Source: Lachnospiraceae bacterium
GTDB lineage: Bacteria > Bacillota > Clostridia > Lachnospirales > Lachnospiraceae
DNA length: 24,937 bases
Direction of reading: 5' to 3'
Assembly: GCA_004557975.1 (NCBI GenBank)
Contig: SFEV01000039.1
Span: forward strand, 1 to 24,937
Part shown: one piece after another, positions 14,826 to 22,970 of the stretch
How the letters are laid out: every line of letters begins with the position of its first letter
Numbering within the stretch: the first letter of the stretch is position 1
Translations under genes and position numbers: made by a program
The notes under the pieces: generated by a model
Told to the model about the DNA's origin: nothing
The model's database searches: none
Seen by the model: the letters and a program-made list of their open reading frames with translations, nothing else

Positions 14826-17800
14826 ATGATTTTAATTAAAGAGAGGGTAGGAAAGCTGATCAGTGATATCAGAGATCTGATCTATACGGACAGGATGCCC
14901 ATAGAAAGCTATCGATATATCAAATCACATGAAAGGTTTGAGGACATAGCAAAGCTTGACACAGATACATGGGAGGTACTGAATAAGGAACAGCTCTGGG
15001 GCGGACACAGAGAGTATTTCTGGTTTGAGACAGTTGTGGAGATTCCGCAGCAGCTCGATGGGGCGTGTGTGGTATATGAGCTGAAGACAGGATGTGAAGG
15101 AGAATGGGATGCGACGAATCCTCAGTTCTCCATTTTTGTAAACGGTGTGAGAAGGCAGGGACTTGATGTCAACCATCGGGAGGTAATTCTGAGCGAGTGC
15201 GCCAGGGCAGGGGAAAGCTACCGTATCGTACTGTCCGCGTTTTCCGGAGACCATAATTTCCGCCTTGCCATGGATTCCTGCATCAAAAAGCTGCACAGGG
15301 CAACAGAAAAATACTATTATGATCTGTCGGTGCCGTATGAGGTGGCACGTTTGCTGCCGACCTCTGATCCCAATTTTATTACGATTATCCGGACCCTGAA
15401 CGAGTCTCTGAACCTGCTTGATCTGCGCAGGGAGCATTCACCGGAGTATGATGCGTCACTGGAGAGGGCACAGGATTATCTGACCCGTGAATTCTATGAA
15501 AAGTATACAGGAAGCAGCAGTGAGAAAATTTACTGTGTGGGACATACGCACATAGATGTGGCATGGCTGTGGACGCTTTCTGTGACGGAGGATAAGGCTG
15601 TGCGCAGCTTTTCCACAGTACTGGAGCTGATGAACCAGTATCCGGAATATGTTTTTATGTCCAGCCAGCCGCAGCTCTACAAATACGTAAAGAAAAATGC
15701 ACCTGATGTATATGAGCAGATTAAAGAGCGTGTGAAAGAGGGACGCTGGGAGACAGAGGGCGGAATGTTTGTGGAGGCAGACTGCAATCTTACCTCCGGT
15801 GAGTCTCTGGTGCGCCAGTTTATGTACGGAAAACGGTTTTTCAGGGAGGAGTTTGGACAAGATAATGAGATTCTGTGGCTGCCGGACGTATTCGGTTATT
15901 CAGCAGCGCTGCCGCAGATCATGAAAAAGTGCGGCATTCGTTATTTCATGACGACAAAGATCAGCTGGAATGAGTTCAACAAGATGCCGTATGATACGTT
16001 TGAGTGGGAGGGGATTGACGGAACGAGAATCCTGACCCATTTTTCTCCCAGCCGCGACTATAATAAGGGCGCAGTCGAGGGCGGAACGGAGACAGAGCAC
16101 TTTACTACGTACAATGCCTATATCAATCCGAGTCAGGTAAAAGGAGGCTGGGAGCGCTACAGTCAGAAATATCTGAATGGTGAAGCGCTGATGTCCTTTG
16201 GATACGGAGACGGAGGAGGAGGCCCGGTTAAGGATATGCTGGAAAACCAGCGCCGTCTCGCAAAGGGAATCCCGGGATGTCCTCAGACAGTCATGAGCAC
16301 CGCGGCACAGTTCTTCCATACACTGGAGAATCATGTAAAGGGACAGAAATACCTGCCGGTATGGGTGGGAGAGCTGTATCTTGAATATCATCGCGGCACG
16401 TACACGTCCATGGCGCGGAACAAGAAATACAACAGAAAAGCGGAGTTCCTGCTGGAAAATACGGAACTGTTCTCTGCGATGGCAGGAAGACTGACGGGGG
16501 CCGACTATCCGCAGAGTAAACTGGATGAGCTGTGGGAGACGGCGCTGCGCAATCAGTTTCATGATATTCTGCCGGGTTCCTCCATCAAAGAGGTTTATGA
16601 GGATTCAAAGGCAGAGTATGATAAACTGTTTACACAGGGAGAATCACTTTCGGGAGCTGCCCTTATAAAACTTGCAGAAGCAGTGGATGCACCGCGTCAT
16701 TCACTTGTTGTATTCAATCCGAACAGTGTGAGCGGCACAGATACAGTGGCATTTGAATGCCCGTGTGATATTGCAGATCCGGTGGTTCTGGACGGCGCAG
16801 AGACTCTGCCGGTTCAGAAACTGGAGAATGGAATGTACCTGTTTTGTCCATCGGAGGTTCCGTCCAAGGGGTACAGGACATTTGCGCTGGCGGAGCGTTC
16901 GGATGCTGATATGTCCGGAAAAGATGCAGATAACGCAGGAGATCATTTACTGGAAAATGCATATCTGCGCGTAGAGCTTGCTAAGAACGGACAGATCTGT
17001 TCCATTTATGACAGGCAGGAGGGCCGTGAGCTTCTGAAAGAAGGCCAGAACGGCAATGTGCTGATGACGTATGAAGACCGGCCGCACAATTACGACGCAT
17101 GGGATATCAATAACTACTATACAGAAAAATCATGGGAAATCACAGAGCTGGATGATATCAGGCTGATTGAGAACGGACCCGTCAGAAGTACCATCCGCAT
17201 ACAGCGCAGCTACCTGGATTCCACCATTGTTCAGTACCTTTCCCTCGATGCAGACAGTCCTGAGCTTCGCATCCGCAATGAAATTGACTGGAAAGAAAAG
17301 AAAATCCTGCTCAAGTCCCTGTTTCCGGTGGATATCCATACAGATGAGGCCACATTTGAAATTCAGTATGGAAATGTGACGAGAAAGACACATTCCAATA
17401 CATCCTGGGATTTTGCCCGGTTTGAAGTGTGCATGCACAAGTGGATGGACGTATCTGAGGACGGATACGGAGTCAGCATTATGAACGACTGCAAGTACGG
17501 AGTCAGCGTCCATGACGGAGTGATCGGCCTTTCCATGCTGAAATCCGCAGTTTATCCAAATACGGATGCAGACAGAGAGCACCACAGCTTCACTTACAGC
17601 ATATATCCGCACCGCGGCTCATTCCGTGAAGCCGGGACAATCGACAGGGCATATCTGCTGAATAATCCGATGCAGTGCATACTGAAAGAACAGCCGTCCG
17701 GAAATCTTCCGGCAGTGTATTCTGATCTCACCATTGATTCGCCGAATGTTATCGCAGAGGTGGTGAAAAATGCGGAGAATGGAGAGGGGACTGTGGTTCG

Positions 17801-18044
17801 CCTCTACGAAGCGTTCAACCGCAGGACAGAAGTGACGGTACAGTTCGGATATCCGGTAAAACAGGTGTTTGAGTGCAGCATGCTGGAAGAAAAGCAGGAG
17901 GAGATCCCGGTCAGCGGAAACGGCATCACGTTTACAGTGAAGCCATATGAGATCAGGACGCTTCTGGTGATTCAGGACAGATATGAAACGCGAGGAGATC
18001 AAAAAAGGAATGCCATTCTGGCCGCTGGGGTTCCCGGTGTTTGA
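14826..18044 (+). CDS. Glycoside hydrolase family 38 alpha-mannosidase
   Basis: A 1072-residue cytoplasmic alpha-mannosidase-type enzyme, started at an ATG behind GGGAGG. The N-terminal 230 residues form the beta-rich domain usual in bacterial GH38 enzymes. The catalytic barrel holds the metal ligands His242 and Asp244 (GHTHIDVAWLW), nucleophile Asp354 in WLPDVFGYSAALPQIM and metal ligand His579 in NQFHDILPGSSI. The C-terminal beta-sandwich includes NDCKYGVSVHDG and a family-like end TVKPYEIRTLLV. After that about 22 extra residues read through GH36-derived DNA in a different frame, pointing to a deletion junction. No signal peptide, so it trims alpha-mannosides after import. The gene is 168 bases after the SGNH gene, behind the copy B hairpin. 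Confidence 0.94.
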   Translation: MILIKERVGKLISDIRDLIYTDRMPIESYRYIKSHERFEDIAKLDTDTWEVLNKEQLWGGHREYFWFETVVEIPQQLDGACVVYELKTGCEGEWDATNPQFSIFVNGVRRQGLDVNHREVILSECARAGESYRIVLSAFSGDHNFRLAMDSCIKKLHRATEKYYYDLSVPYEVARLLPTSDPNFITIIRTLNESLNLLDLRREHSPEYDASLERAQDYLTREFYEKYTGSSSEKIYCVGHTHIDVAWLWTLSVTEDKAVRSFSTVLELMNQYPEYVFMSSQPQLYKYVKKNAPDVYEQIKERVKEGRWETEGGMFVEADCNLTSGESLVRQFMYGKRFFREEFGQDNEILWLPDVFGYSAALPQIMKKCGIRYFMTTKISWNEFNKMPYDTFEWEGIDGTRILTHFSPSRDYNKGAVEGGTETEHFTTYNAYINPSQVKGGWERYSQKYLNGEALMSFGYGDGGGGPVKDMLENQRRLAKGIPGCPQTVMSTAAQFFHTLENHVKGQKYLPVWVGELYLEYHRGTYTSMARNKKYNRKAEFLLENTELFSAMAGRLTGADYPQSKLDELWETALRNQFHDILPGSSIKEVYEDSKAEYDKLFTQGESLSGAALIKLAEAVDAPRHSLVVFNPNSVSGTDTVAFECPCDIADPVVLDGAETLPVQKLENGMYLFCPSEVPSKGYRTFALAERSDADMSGKDADNAGDHLLENAYLRVELAKNGQICSIYDRQEGRELLKEGQNGNVLMTYEDRPHNYDAWDINNYYTEKSWEITELDDIRLIENGPVRSTIRIQRSYLDSTIVQYLSLDADSPELRIRNEIDWKEKKILLKSLFPVDIHTDEATFEIQYGNVTRKTHSNTSWDFARFEVCMHKWMDVSEDGYGVSIMNDCKYGVSVHDGVIGLSMLKSAVYPNTDADREHHSFTYSIYPHRGSFREAGTIDRAYLLNNPMQCILKEQPSGNLPAVYSDLTIDSPNVIAEVVKNAENGEGTVVRLYEAFNRRTEVTVQFGYPVKQVFECSMLEEKQEEIPVSGNGITFTVKPYEIRTLLVIQDRYETRGDQKRNAILAAGVPGV

Positions 18045-18303
18045 GGATGAATGGGTGGTTTACGGAATGCAGCCGGAAAATGAAAAGAAGCGCTATATTG
18101 CAGTCTGGCATGTGAAGCCCGGTACAGAGACAAAAGTAATTCCAATTCCTGACTGGAAGGGAGAAAATGTAAAAATCAGGTGTATTTATCCGGATAACAT
18201 GTTTTATAAAGCGTATTGGAACACGGTCAGTGGAAATCTCAGTGTGACACTTCCGAACAGAGCAAGTGCCCGGCTGTTTTGTATTGAGAAAGCAGAGTCA
18301 TGA
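17983..18303 (+). pseudogene. C-terminal remnant of a GH36 alpha-galactosidase
   Basis: A 106-codon open frame overlapping the GH38 end by 62 bases. It begins MKREEIKKGMPFWPLGFP, then VFEDEWVVYGM, YIAVWHVKPGTE and CIYPDNMFYKAYWN, ending TARLF-like SARLFCIE. This order matches the C-terminal beta-domain of GH36 (melibiase), which normally follows some 600 residues of barrel and N-terminal domain. The nearest upstream in-frame stop is at 17968, so nothing of the catalytic domain remains. A weak GGA ribosome-like site precedes the ATG, so a small product cannot be excluded, but it would be inactive. Family assignment is from motif memory. Confidence 0.75.
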
Positions 18304-18389
18304 GTTAAGACATTTTGAATGATAAACTGCATAGCAGTTATTGGTTATGAGCAGAGGAGTGGATTGCGAATATTCACCTGACCAGATAA

Positions 18390-18425
18390 TTTGAGGGGCT
18401 GTCCTGAAACAGACAGCCCCTCAAA
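18390..18425. other. Perfect 14-bp hairpin between the GH locus and the tRNA genes
   Basis: TTTGAGGGGCTGTC (18390-18403) pairs with GACAGCCCCTCAAA (18412-18425), loop CTGAAACA. It lies between two convergent units and probably ends one or both. The longest T-tract is on the 5' side when read on the minus strand, so it is not a textbook terminator for either strand. Confidence 0.7.
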
Positions 18426-18429
18426 AAAA

Positions 18430-18502
18430 TGGAGCATACGGGATTCGAACCCGTGGCCTCCACGTTGCGAACGTGGCGCGCTCCCAGCTGCGCTAATGCC
18501 CC
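18430..18502 (-). tRNA. tRNA-Ala (anticodon CGC)
   Basis: On the minus strand all four arms fold: acceptor GGGGCAT/ATGCTCC, D arm, anticodon stem CCACG/CGTGG around TTCGCAA, and T arm with GTTCGAATC. The anticodon is CGC, reading GCG. The third acceptor pair is G-U, the alanine identity element. Discriminator A; CCA is not encoded. Confidence 0.96.
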
Positions 18503-18506
18503 GAAA

Positions 18507-18580
18507 TGGAAGCAAGGAGGCTCGAACTCCTGACCTTTCGCGTGTGAGGCGAACGCTCATCCCAGCTGAGCTATGCTTCC
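18507..18580 (-). tRNA. tRNA-Val (anticodon CAC)
   Basis: On the minus strand: acceptor GGAAGCA/TGCTTCC, anticodon stem TTCGC/GCGAA around CTCACAC (anticodon CAC, reading GTG), T arm AGGAG-TTCGAGC-CTCCT, discriminator A. CCA is not encoded. It lies four bases upstream of tRNA-Ala in the same transcript. Confidence 0.96.
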
Positions 18581-18588
18581 CTGCAGTT

Positions 18589-18616
18589 ATTATAGCACGA
18601 TGATTTTGAAAATCAA
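18589..18616 (-). promoter_or_regulatory. Promoter of the tRNA-Val/tRNA-Ala unit
   Basis: On the minus strand TTGATT, 16-base spacer, perfect TATAAT, eight bases upstream of the mature tRNA-Val 5' end. Confidence 0.75.
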
Positions 18617-18664
18617 TGGGAAAATAAAAAGGAGCTGTACTTTTATTTCCTCAAAAACTTTTAT

Positions 18665-18693
18665 TTGACATTTATCATAAGCTGTGCTAGAAT
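18665..18693 (+). promoter_or_regulatory. Promoter of tRNA-Thr
   Basis: Perfect TTGACA, 17-base spacer, TAGAAT, about 38 bases before the tRNA. Confidence 0.85.
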
Positions 18694-18731
18694 ACAAAAC
18701 TGTGGCAGCACTGTAATATTGTCATATTTAT

Positions 18732-18804
18732 GCTGATGTGGCACAGTCGGTAGCGCACCTCATTGGTAGTGAGGAGGTCACGGGTTCGATTCCCGTCATC
18801 AGCT
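18732..18804 (+). tRNA. tRNA-Thr (anticodon GGT)
   Basis: Acceptor GCTGATG/CATCAGC, anticodon stem CCTCA/TGAGG around TTGGTAG (anticodon GGT, reading ACC/ACT), T arm ACGGG-TTCGATT-CCCGT, discriminator T. CCA is not encoded. Confidence 0.96.
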
Positions 18805-18809
18805 GAATG

Positions 18810-18851
18810 AACCGCGTATTTACGGAAAATACCGTACTTACGCGGTTTTTG
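18810..18851 (+). terminator. Intrinsic terminator of tRNA-Thr
   Basis: AACCGCGTA pairs with TACGCGGTT; an inner ACGG/CCGT stem sits in the loop and the 3' arm runs into TTTTT. Confidence 0.88.
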
Positions 18852-18889
18852 TTGTTTATATTTTGCACAAGATACAAAAAATTGATATG

Positions 18890-18901
18890 CGAACCGGTTC
18901 G
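18890..18901. promoter_or_regulatory. Perfect palindrome CGAACCGGTTCG upstream of the aldolase
   Basis: A 12-base perfect palindrome with a CG centre, about 24 bases upstream of the proposed -35 box. Even palindromes centred on CG are the usual operator form of LacI/GalR-family sugar regulators. As RNA it would need an enforced loop, so a DNA site is favoured. No such regulator is encoded in the window. Confidence 0.6.
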
Positions 18902-18924
18902 TTTTTTCTGCTCAAATCAGAAAA

Positions 18925-18953
18925 ATGACTGGATTTTGTCAGAAATTTATGAT
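18925..18953 (+). promoter_or_regulatory. Candidate promoter of the aldolase
   Basis: ATGACT, 17-base spacer, TATGAT; an overlapping TAAGAT at 18953-18958 is an alternative -10. Confidence 0.5.
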
Positions 18954-19048
18954 AAGATGTTGAAGTAAATGACAGTATGATTCCAAAGATCCCGTCAGGA
19001 GGAGTGCTTCGGGGATGTGAGGAGAAAGAGAACAGGGGGTAATGGATT

Positions 19049-19897
19049 ATGCCATTGGTAACATCGGAAAAAATGTTGAAGGATGCACAGGCAGGCGGAT
19101 ATGCGGTTGGTGCGTTTAACGTAGAAAATATGGAGATGGTAAAAGCGGTTATTGCAGCTGCCGAGGAGCTGAGAGCGCCGGTAATGCTTCAGACGACACC
19201 TTCCACGATCAAGTATGCGTCTCTTGCAATGTATGCAGGGATGGTTAAGGCAGAGGCGGAAAAAGCAACTGTTCCGGTATGTCTGCATCTGGATCACGGC
19301 AGCAGCTATGACCTGGCAGTGCAGGCGGTAAAGGCAGGCTATACATCAGTGATGATTGACGGATCAAAGCTTGATTTTGAGGGAAATGTGGAAGTCAGCA
19401 AGCGTGTTGCAGATGTTGGAAAAGCAGTAAATATTCCTGTGGAGGCTGAGCTTGGAAAAGTTGGCGGCAAAGAAGATGAGCTTGAGGCGGAAGCTGACAC
19501 GAATACGGATCCGCAGGAGGCGAAAGAATTCGTAGAACGTACGGGTATCACCTCACTGGCAGTGGCCATCGGAACGGCGCACGGATTCTATGTAGGCACA
19601 CCGGTGCTGGACAAGGAGCGCCTGTCAGAGATTCGTGAAGTCGTTGATATCCCGCTGGTGCTTCACGGGGCATCAGGTCTGACGGATGAAGATGTGAAGG
19701 ATTGTGTAAAACGCGGAATCTGCAAGGTCAATTTTGCGACGGAGCTGCGTGCTGCCTATACAAAAGCAGTCAGAGAACTTCTTTCTGCGGATGAGAAGGT
19801 GTTTGATCCCAAGGCGCTGGGTAAGGTCGGAATGGCGGCTGTCACAGAACTTGTCAAGGGCAGAATGAAGGTCTGCGGATGCGACGGAAAGGCGTGA
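19049..19897 (+). CDS. Class II ketose-bisphosphate aldolase (fructose/tagatose type)
   Basis: A 282-residue zinc-dependent cytoplasmic aldolase that splits fructose- or tagatose-1,6-bisphosphate into dihydroxyacetone phosphate and glyceraldehyde-3-phosphate. Signatures are AGGYAVGAFNVEN near the start, the metal-binding CLHLDHGSSYD, EAELGKVGGKEDE, AIGTAHGFY and LVLHGASGL, then KVNFATELR. These give the metal histidines and phosphate loop. The length and the EAELG...GGxED block resemble the KbaY/GatY/FbaA branch, so tagatose- versus fructose-bisphosphate cannot be decided. AGGGGG lies upstream of the ATG at 19049. It is followed 13 bases later by a TRIC-type gene. The palindrome upstream hints at sugar-dependent control. 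Confidence 0.93.
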   Translation: MPLVTSEKMLKDAQAGGYAVGAFNVENMEMVKAVIAAAEELRAPVMLQTTPSTIKYASLAMYAGMVKAEAEKATVPVCLHLDHGSSYDLAVQAVKAGYTSVMIDGSKLDFEGNVEVSKRVADVGKAVNIPVEAELGKVGGKEDELEAEADTNTDPQEAKEFVERTGITSLAVAIGTAHGFYVGTPVLDKERLSEIREVVDIPLVLHGASGLTDEDVKDCVKRGICKVNFATELRAAYTKAVRELLSADEKVFDPKALGKVGMAAVTELVKGRMKVCGCDGKA

Positions 19898-19910
19898 GCA
19901 GTTAAGGACA

Positions 19911-20561
19911 ATGGAATATTCTGACATTATTATTTTTATAATGGAGCTTGTCGGTACGATTGCATTTGCGGCTTCGGGTGCACTGACAGGCATTCAGAGG
20001 AGAATGGATCTGTTCGGAGTCAATGTGCTGGGAGTTACGACGGCTGTGGGAGGCGGTCTCGTCAGAGACCTGATTCTCGGTCAGAATCCTCCGGCAATGT
20101 TCAGGGACTCTACGTACGCGATGACAGCGATTCTCACGTCGACAATCCTCTTTATCTGTGTATATATCAGCAGAAAGTCAGGGGCGGGAAGACATATGAG
20201 AATTTATGACATTCTGCTTCTGGTCGGTGATACGATCGGTCTTGGAATTTTCAGTGTGATGGGAAGCTATGCGGCGGTCAGGGCAGGCTATGCGGGTAAC
20301 CGTTTCCTGATCGTATTTGTCGGTGTGATAACAGGAGTGGGGGGCGGAATGCTCCGTGATATTATGGCCGGAAATATGCCATATATTCTTGTAAAGCACG
20401 TGTATGCCGTAGCTTCGCTCGCCGGTGCACTGACCTTTGTGCTTCTGATTCCGTATACGGATCGGATTACCTGCATGTTTGTCGGTGCTGCCGTGGTAAT
20501 GGTGATTCGTTTCCTGGCTGCATATTACAGATGGAATTTGCCGAAAATCTACTGGACGTGA
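19911..20561 (+). CDS. TRIC/UPF0126-family membrane protein
   Basis: A 216-residue protein with seven predicted membrane helices, of the UPF0126 group now placed with trimeric intracellular cation channels. The two inverted halves each carry the glycine-rich signature, GGGLVRDLILG near residue 47 and GGGMLRDIMAG near 145. A homotrimeric cation channel is known for some prokaryotic members; amino-acid transport has been proposed for others. The ribosome site AAGGAC is modest and lies in the 13-base gap after the aldolase, so the two genes are likely cotranscribed. The functional link to the aldolase is unclear. Confidence 0.92.
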   Translation: MEYSDIIIFIMELVGTIAFAASGALTGIQRRMDLFGVNVLGVTTAVGGGLVRDLILGQNPPAMFRDSTYAMTAILTSTILFICVYISRKSGAGRHMRIYDILLLVGDTIGLGIFSVMGSYAAVRAGYAGNRFLIVFVGVITGVGGGMLRDIMAGNMPYILVKHVYAVASLAGALTFVLLIPYTDRITCMFVGAAVVMVIRFLAAYYRWNLPKIYWT

Positions 20562-20573
20562 TATCAGATAATA

Positions 20574-20617
20574 AAAAGGGATCAGGCAGAAAACAGTTCT
20601 GCTGTGATCCCTTTTAT
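20574..20617. terminator. Bidirectional terminator between the TRIC-type gene and spoVT
   Basis: AAAAGGGATCA pairs with TGATCCCTTTT, with a smaller CAGAA/TTCTG stem inside. A-run on one side and T-run on the other suit both convergent genes. Confidence 0.92.
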
Positions 20618-20642
20618 CATGAACTTCATATCCTGCAGACGG

Positions 20643-21191
20643 TCATTGCTCCATCTGGCGACCCATGAATCCTGCCGCACATTTTGCAAGCACCTGTTCG
20701 GTCTCGCCCATTTTGTGTTTTGTGTCTTTGCTCCGCAGAATCACGGAACCAATCACATCTCCTTCACAGAGAATCGGGCTGATAACCTGAGGAAACATCT
20801 CTTCCATATCTTCGTTCGTGATTTTGATATGTTTGCGTGACTGCGGATCGGAAAGTACGTATTCACGATCATTCATGATTGCCTCAAGCTGACCGGTGAC
20901 CGGGGTGCCTACCGTTTCTTTGCGGATTCCGCCGGCAGCGGCAATGACCTGGTCACGGTCTGTAATGCAGACGCTGTGGCCGGAGGCGGAAGCCAGTGCC
21001 TCAGCGTATTCCTTGGCAAAGCTGCCCAGTTCTCCGATCGGAGAGTATTTTTTGAGGATAATTTCTCCTTCGCGGTCGGTAAATATTTCCAGAGGATCAC
21101 TTTCGCGGATGCGGAGCGTGCGCCGGATTTCTTTCGGGATGACAACTCGTCCCAGATCGTCGATTCTTCTTACAATTCCCGTTGCTTTCAT
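20643..21191 (-). CDS. spoVT: Stage V sporulation protein T
   Basis: A 182-residue transcription regulator active late in spore formation, in the forespore in Bacillus. Start at 21191 is chosen because TATGGAGGAAAA precedes that ATG; an in-frame ATG at 21227 lacks a site. The N-terminal AbrB-type swapped-hairpin domain reads MKATGIVRRIDDLGRVVIPKEIRRTLRI. The C-terminal 120 residues form the GAF-like domain (ITDRDQVIAAAGG, SVILRSKD). B. subtilis SpoVT is 178 residues, so length agrees. It is monocistronic, ends at the shared terminator and is the main evidence for a spore-forming host. A sigma-G promoter was not recognised. Confidence 0.95.
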   Translation of the reverse strand: MKATGIVRRIDDLGRVVIPKEIRRTLRIRESDPLEIFTDREGEIILKKYSPIGELGSFAKEYAEALASASGHSVCITDRDQVIAAAGGIRKETVGTPVTGQLEAIMNDREYVLSDPQSRKHIKITNEDMEEMFPQVISPILCEGDVIGSVILRSKDTKHKMGETEQVLAKCAAGFMGRQMEQ

Positions 21192-21267
21192 AATGTATTT
21201 TCCTCCATAGTCAGATTCACTTGTCATTTATCCTGAACCGGCAGATACCACAGGCGGCAGGAACCGC

Positions 21268-21296
21268 ATGTTAACGCAGAACACGGACCTGCGCAA
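21268..21296 (-). promoter_or_regulatory. Weak candidate promoter of spoVT
   Basis: On the minus strand TTGCGC, 17-base spacer, TAACAT, a sigma-A-like match of four of six in each box. spoVT is forespore-controlled in Bacillus, so this may not be the real promoter. The rest of the 207-base gap holds a GGCAG...CTGCC hairpin (about 21305-21337) after pncB, without a T-run. Confidence 0.3.
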
Positions 21297-21398
21297 GTTC
21301 ACTGTTGGCAGAAATACTGCCCGCTACAGCGGTGCTGCCAGTTATTGTTGGTAAATGTAGTATCTGTAAAATAGAGGACTTTATGCACAAAAAATTGT

Positions 21399-22865
21399 TT
21401 AAAGAGAAAGTGCTTCGCGGCCCATCTGCTCCAGCAGTTCGCTCTTGATCCGGAAAAGGCGGTCGGACAGATCGACGTAGACCTCGTGAGGATTTGCCAG
21501 TCGTTTTGTCTCATCCCAGAGGGTATCCTTTTCGCGGCTGCAGTACTCACGGATATCCATAACAGCAGGCGACGTGTATACACATTCTCCTTTCAGGAAT
21601 ACAGGCACAAGCATTTCACGAAGCTTGTACGTTCCTCCCTTGATTTTCGTCTTTTTCCATGTCTCAAGGGGATCGAAAATGATCATATCCTTTGATTCGT
21701 CAAAGGTTTCATCGGCGAGGCAGATCAGATCGGCACGGATCTTACCTGTTTCCTTATCGTAGATACGAAGGATCGTTTTGTTGCCAGGATTCGTGATTTT
21801 TTCTGTATTCTCGGACAGCTTGATTTTCGGCATAAATTCACCGGTCTCCTCATTATAAATGGCAGCCAGCTTGTAGACGCCGCCGAAGGCCGGACAGTCC
21901 TTTGATGTGATCAGGTTTGTGCCGACACCCCAGGAGGTGATGGCTGCACCCTGCGTTTTCAGGCTGTCGATCAGATATTCATCAAGGTCACTGGAGGCAG
22001 AAATCACTGCATCCGGGAAACCAGCCGCATCGAGCATCCGGCGTGCCTTCTTTGAGATGTAGGCAAGATCACCGCTGTCAAGACGGATGCCGTAATTTTT
22101 CAGCTCTATACCGGATTCTCTCATTTCACGGAATACGCGGATGGCGTTCGGAACACCGGAGCGCAGCGTATCATACGTATCAACAAGCAGGGTGCATGCA
22201 TTCGGGTACAGCTCAGAATACGTCTTGAATGCAGTGTATTCGTCCGGAAAGCTCATGATCCAGCTGTGAGCATGTGTACCCTTGACCGGAACGTCAAAAA
22301 GCTGACCTGTCAGGACATTGGAAGTGCCGATACATCCGCCGATCACAGCGGCACGCGCACCGTAAACACCTGCGTCCGGTCCCTGTGCCCGGCGCAGACC
22401 GAACTCCATGATACCGTCACCGCGGGCTGCATGGACAACCCGGGCTGCCTTGGTGGCAATCAGGCTCTGGTGGTTCAGGATCGTCAGAATAGCAGTCTCG
22501 ACAAGCTGCGCCTGCATGATCGGGGCAATTACCTTGATCAGCGGTTCCCGCGGAAAGACAACGGAACCTTCCGGAACCGCATAAATATCACCCGTAAACT
22601 GGAAGTTGCGCAGATAGTCAAGAAAATCTTTATGGAAAATACCAAGGCTGTCCAAGTAGCTGATGTCTTCATCGGAAAAATGAAGATTTTTGATATAATC
22701 AATGACCTGTTCCAGACCTGCTGTAATAGCATAACCGTTTCCACATGGATTGTTGCGGTAAAATGCATCAAAAATGACGACTTCAGAAGAATGACTTTCA
22801 AAGTAGCCCTGCATCATAGTAAGTTCATAGAGGTCGGTCAACAGGGTCAGGTTTAATGTACTCAT
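21399..22865 (-). CDS. pncB: Nicotinate phosphoribosyltransferase
   Basis: A 488-residue cytoplasmic enzyme converting nicotinate and PRPP to nicotinate mononucleotide, the entry of the NAD salvage (Preiss-Handler) route. It opens NLTLLTDLYELTMMQGYF, the family N terminus. It also has EFGLRRAQGPDAG, the region GTHAHSWIMSF that bears the histidine phosphorylated during ATP-coupled turnover, and IRLDSGDLAY. Length 488 matches the long Gram-positive form. AAAGGAG lies seven bases before the ATG. The gene stands alone on the minus strand; a small ACCGG/CCGGT hairpin is in its leader. It could supply NAD for the heavy fermentative metabolism seen elsewhere. Confidence 0.95.
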   Translation of the reverse strand: MSTLNLTLLTDLYELTMMQGYFESHSSEVVIFDAFYRNNPCGNGYAITAGLEQVIDYIKNLHFSDEDISYLDSLGIFHKDFLDYLRNFQFTGDIYAVPEGSVVFPREPLIKVIAPIMQAQLVETAILTILNHQSLIATKAARVVHAARGDGIMEFGLRRAQGPDAGVYGARAAVIGGCIGTSNVLTGQLFDVPVKGTHAHSWIMSFPDEYTAFKTYSELYPNACTLLVDTYDTLRSGVPNAIRVFREMRESGIELKNYGIRLDSGDLAYISKKARRMLDAAGFPDAVISASSDLDEYLIDSLKTQGAAITSWGVGTNLITSKDCPAFGGVYKLAAIYNEETGEFMPKIKLSENTEKITNPGNKTILRIYDKETGKIRADLICLADETFDESKDMIIFDPLETWKKTKIKGGTYKLREMLVPVFLKGECVYTSPAVMDIREYCSREKDTLWDETKRLANPHEVYVDLSDRLFRIKSELLEQMGREALSL

Positions 22866-22906
22866 GAGAACACTCCTTTTCCTTGGGTGAGCGGAGACCT
22901 CAGAAC

Positions 22907-22951
22907 ACCGGCCTTCCGGTCACGTTATAGTATTTCTTAAGACTATATCAC
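22907..22951 (-). promoter_or_regulatory. pncB upstream region: weak promoter and leader hairpin
   Basis: On the minus strand GTGATA, 16-base spacer, TATAAC (22924-22951) is a possible promoter; TATAGT just upstream is an alternative -10. ACCGG-CCTT-CCGGT (22907-22920) forms an inverted repeat downstream that could be a leader hairpin or an operator. Confidence 0.35.
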
Positions 22952-22970
22952 ATTTCCGGTGAATTAGCAT

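Noticed and set aside
17455..17520. Direct repeat TACGGAGTCAGC inside the GH38 gene
   Set aside because: It encodes two Tyr-Gly-Val-Ser strands that fit the family's C-terminal domain; likely coding coincidence.
18345..18603. Open frames on both strands across the tRNA-Val/tRNA-Ala region
   Set aside because: They translate tRNA sequence and the adjoining hairpin; the tRNA folds explain the region.
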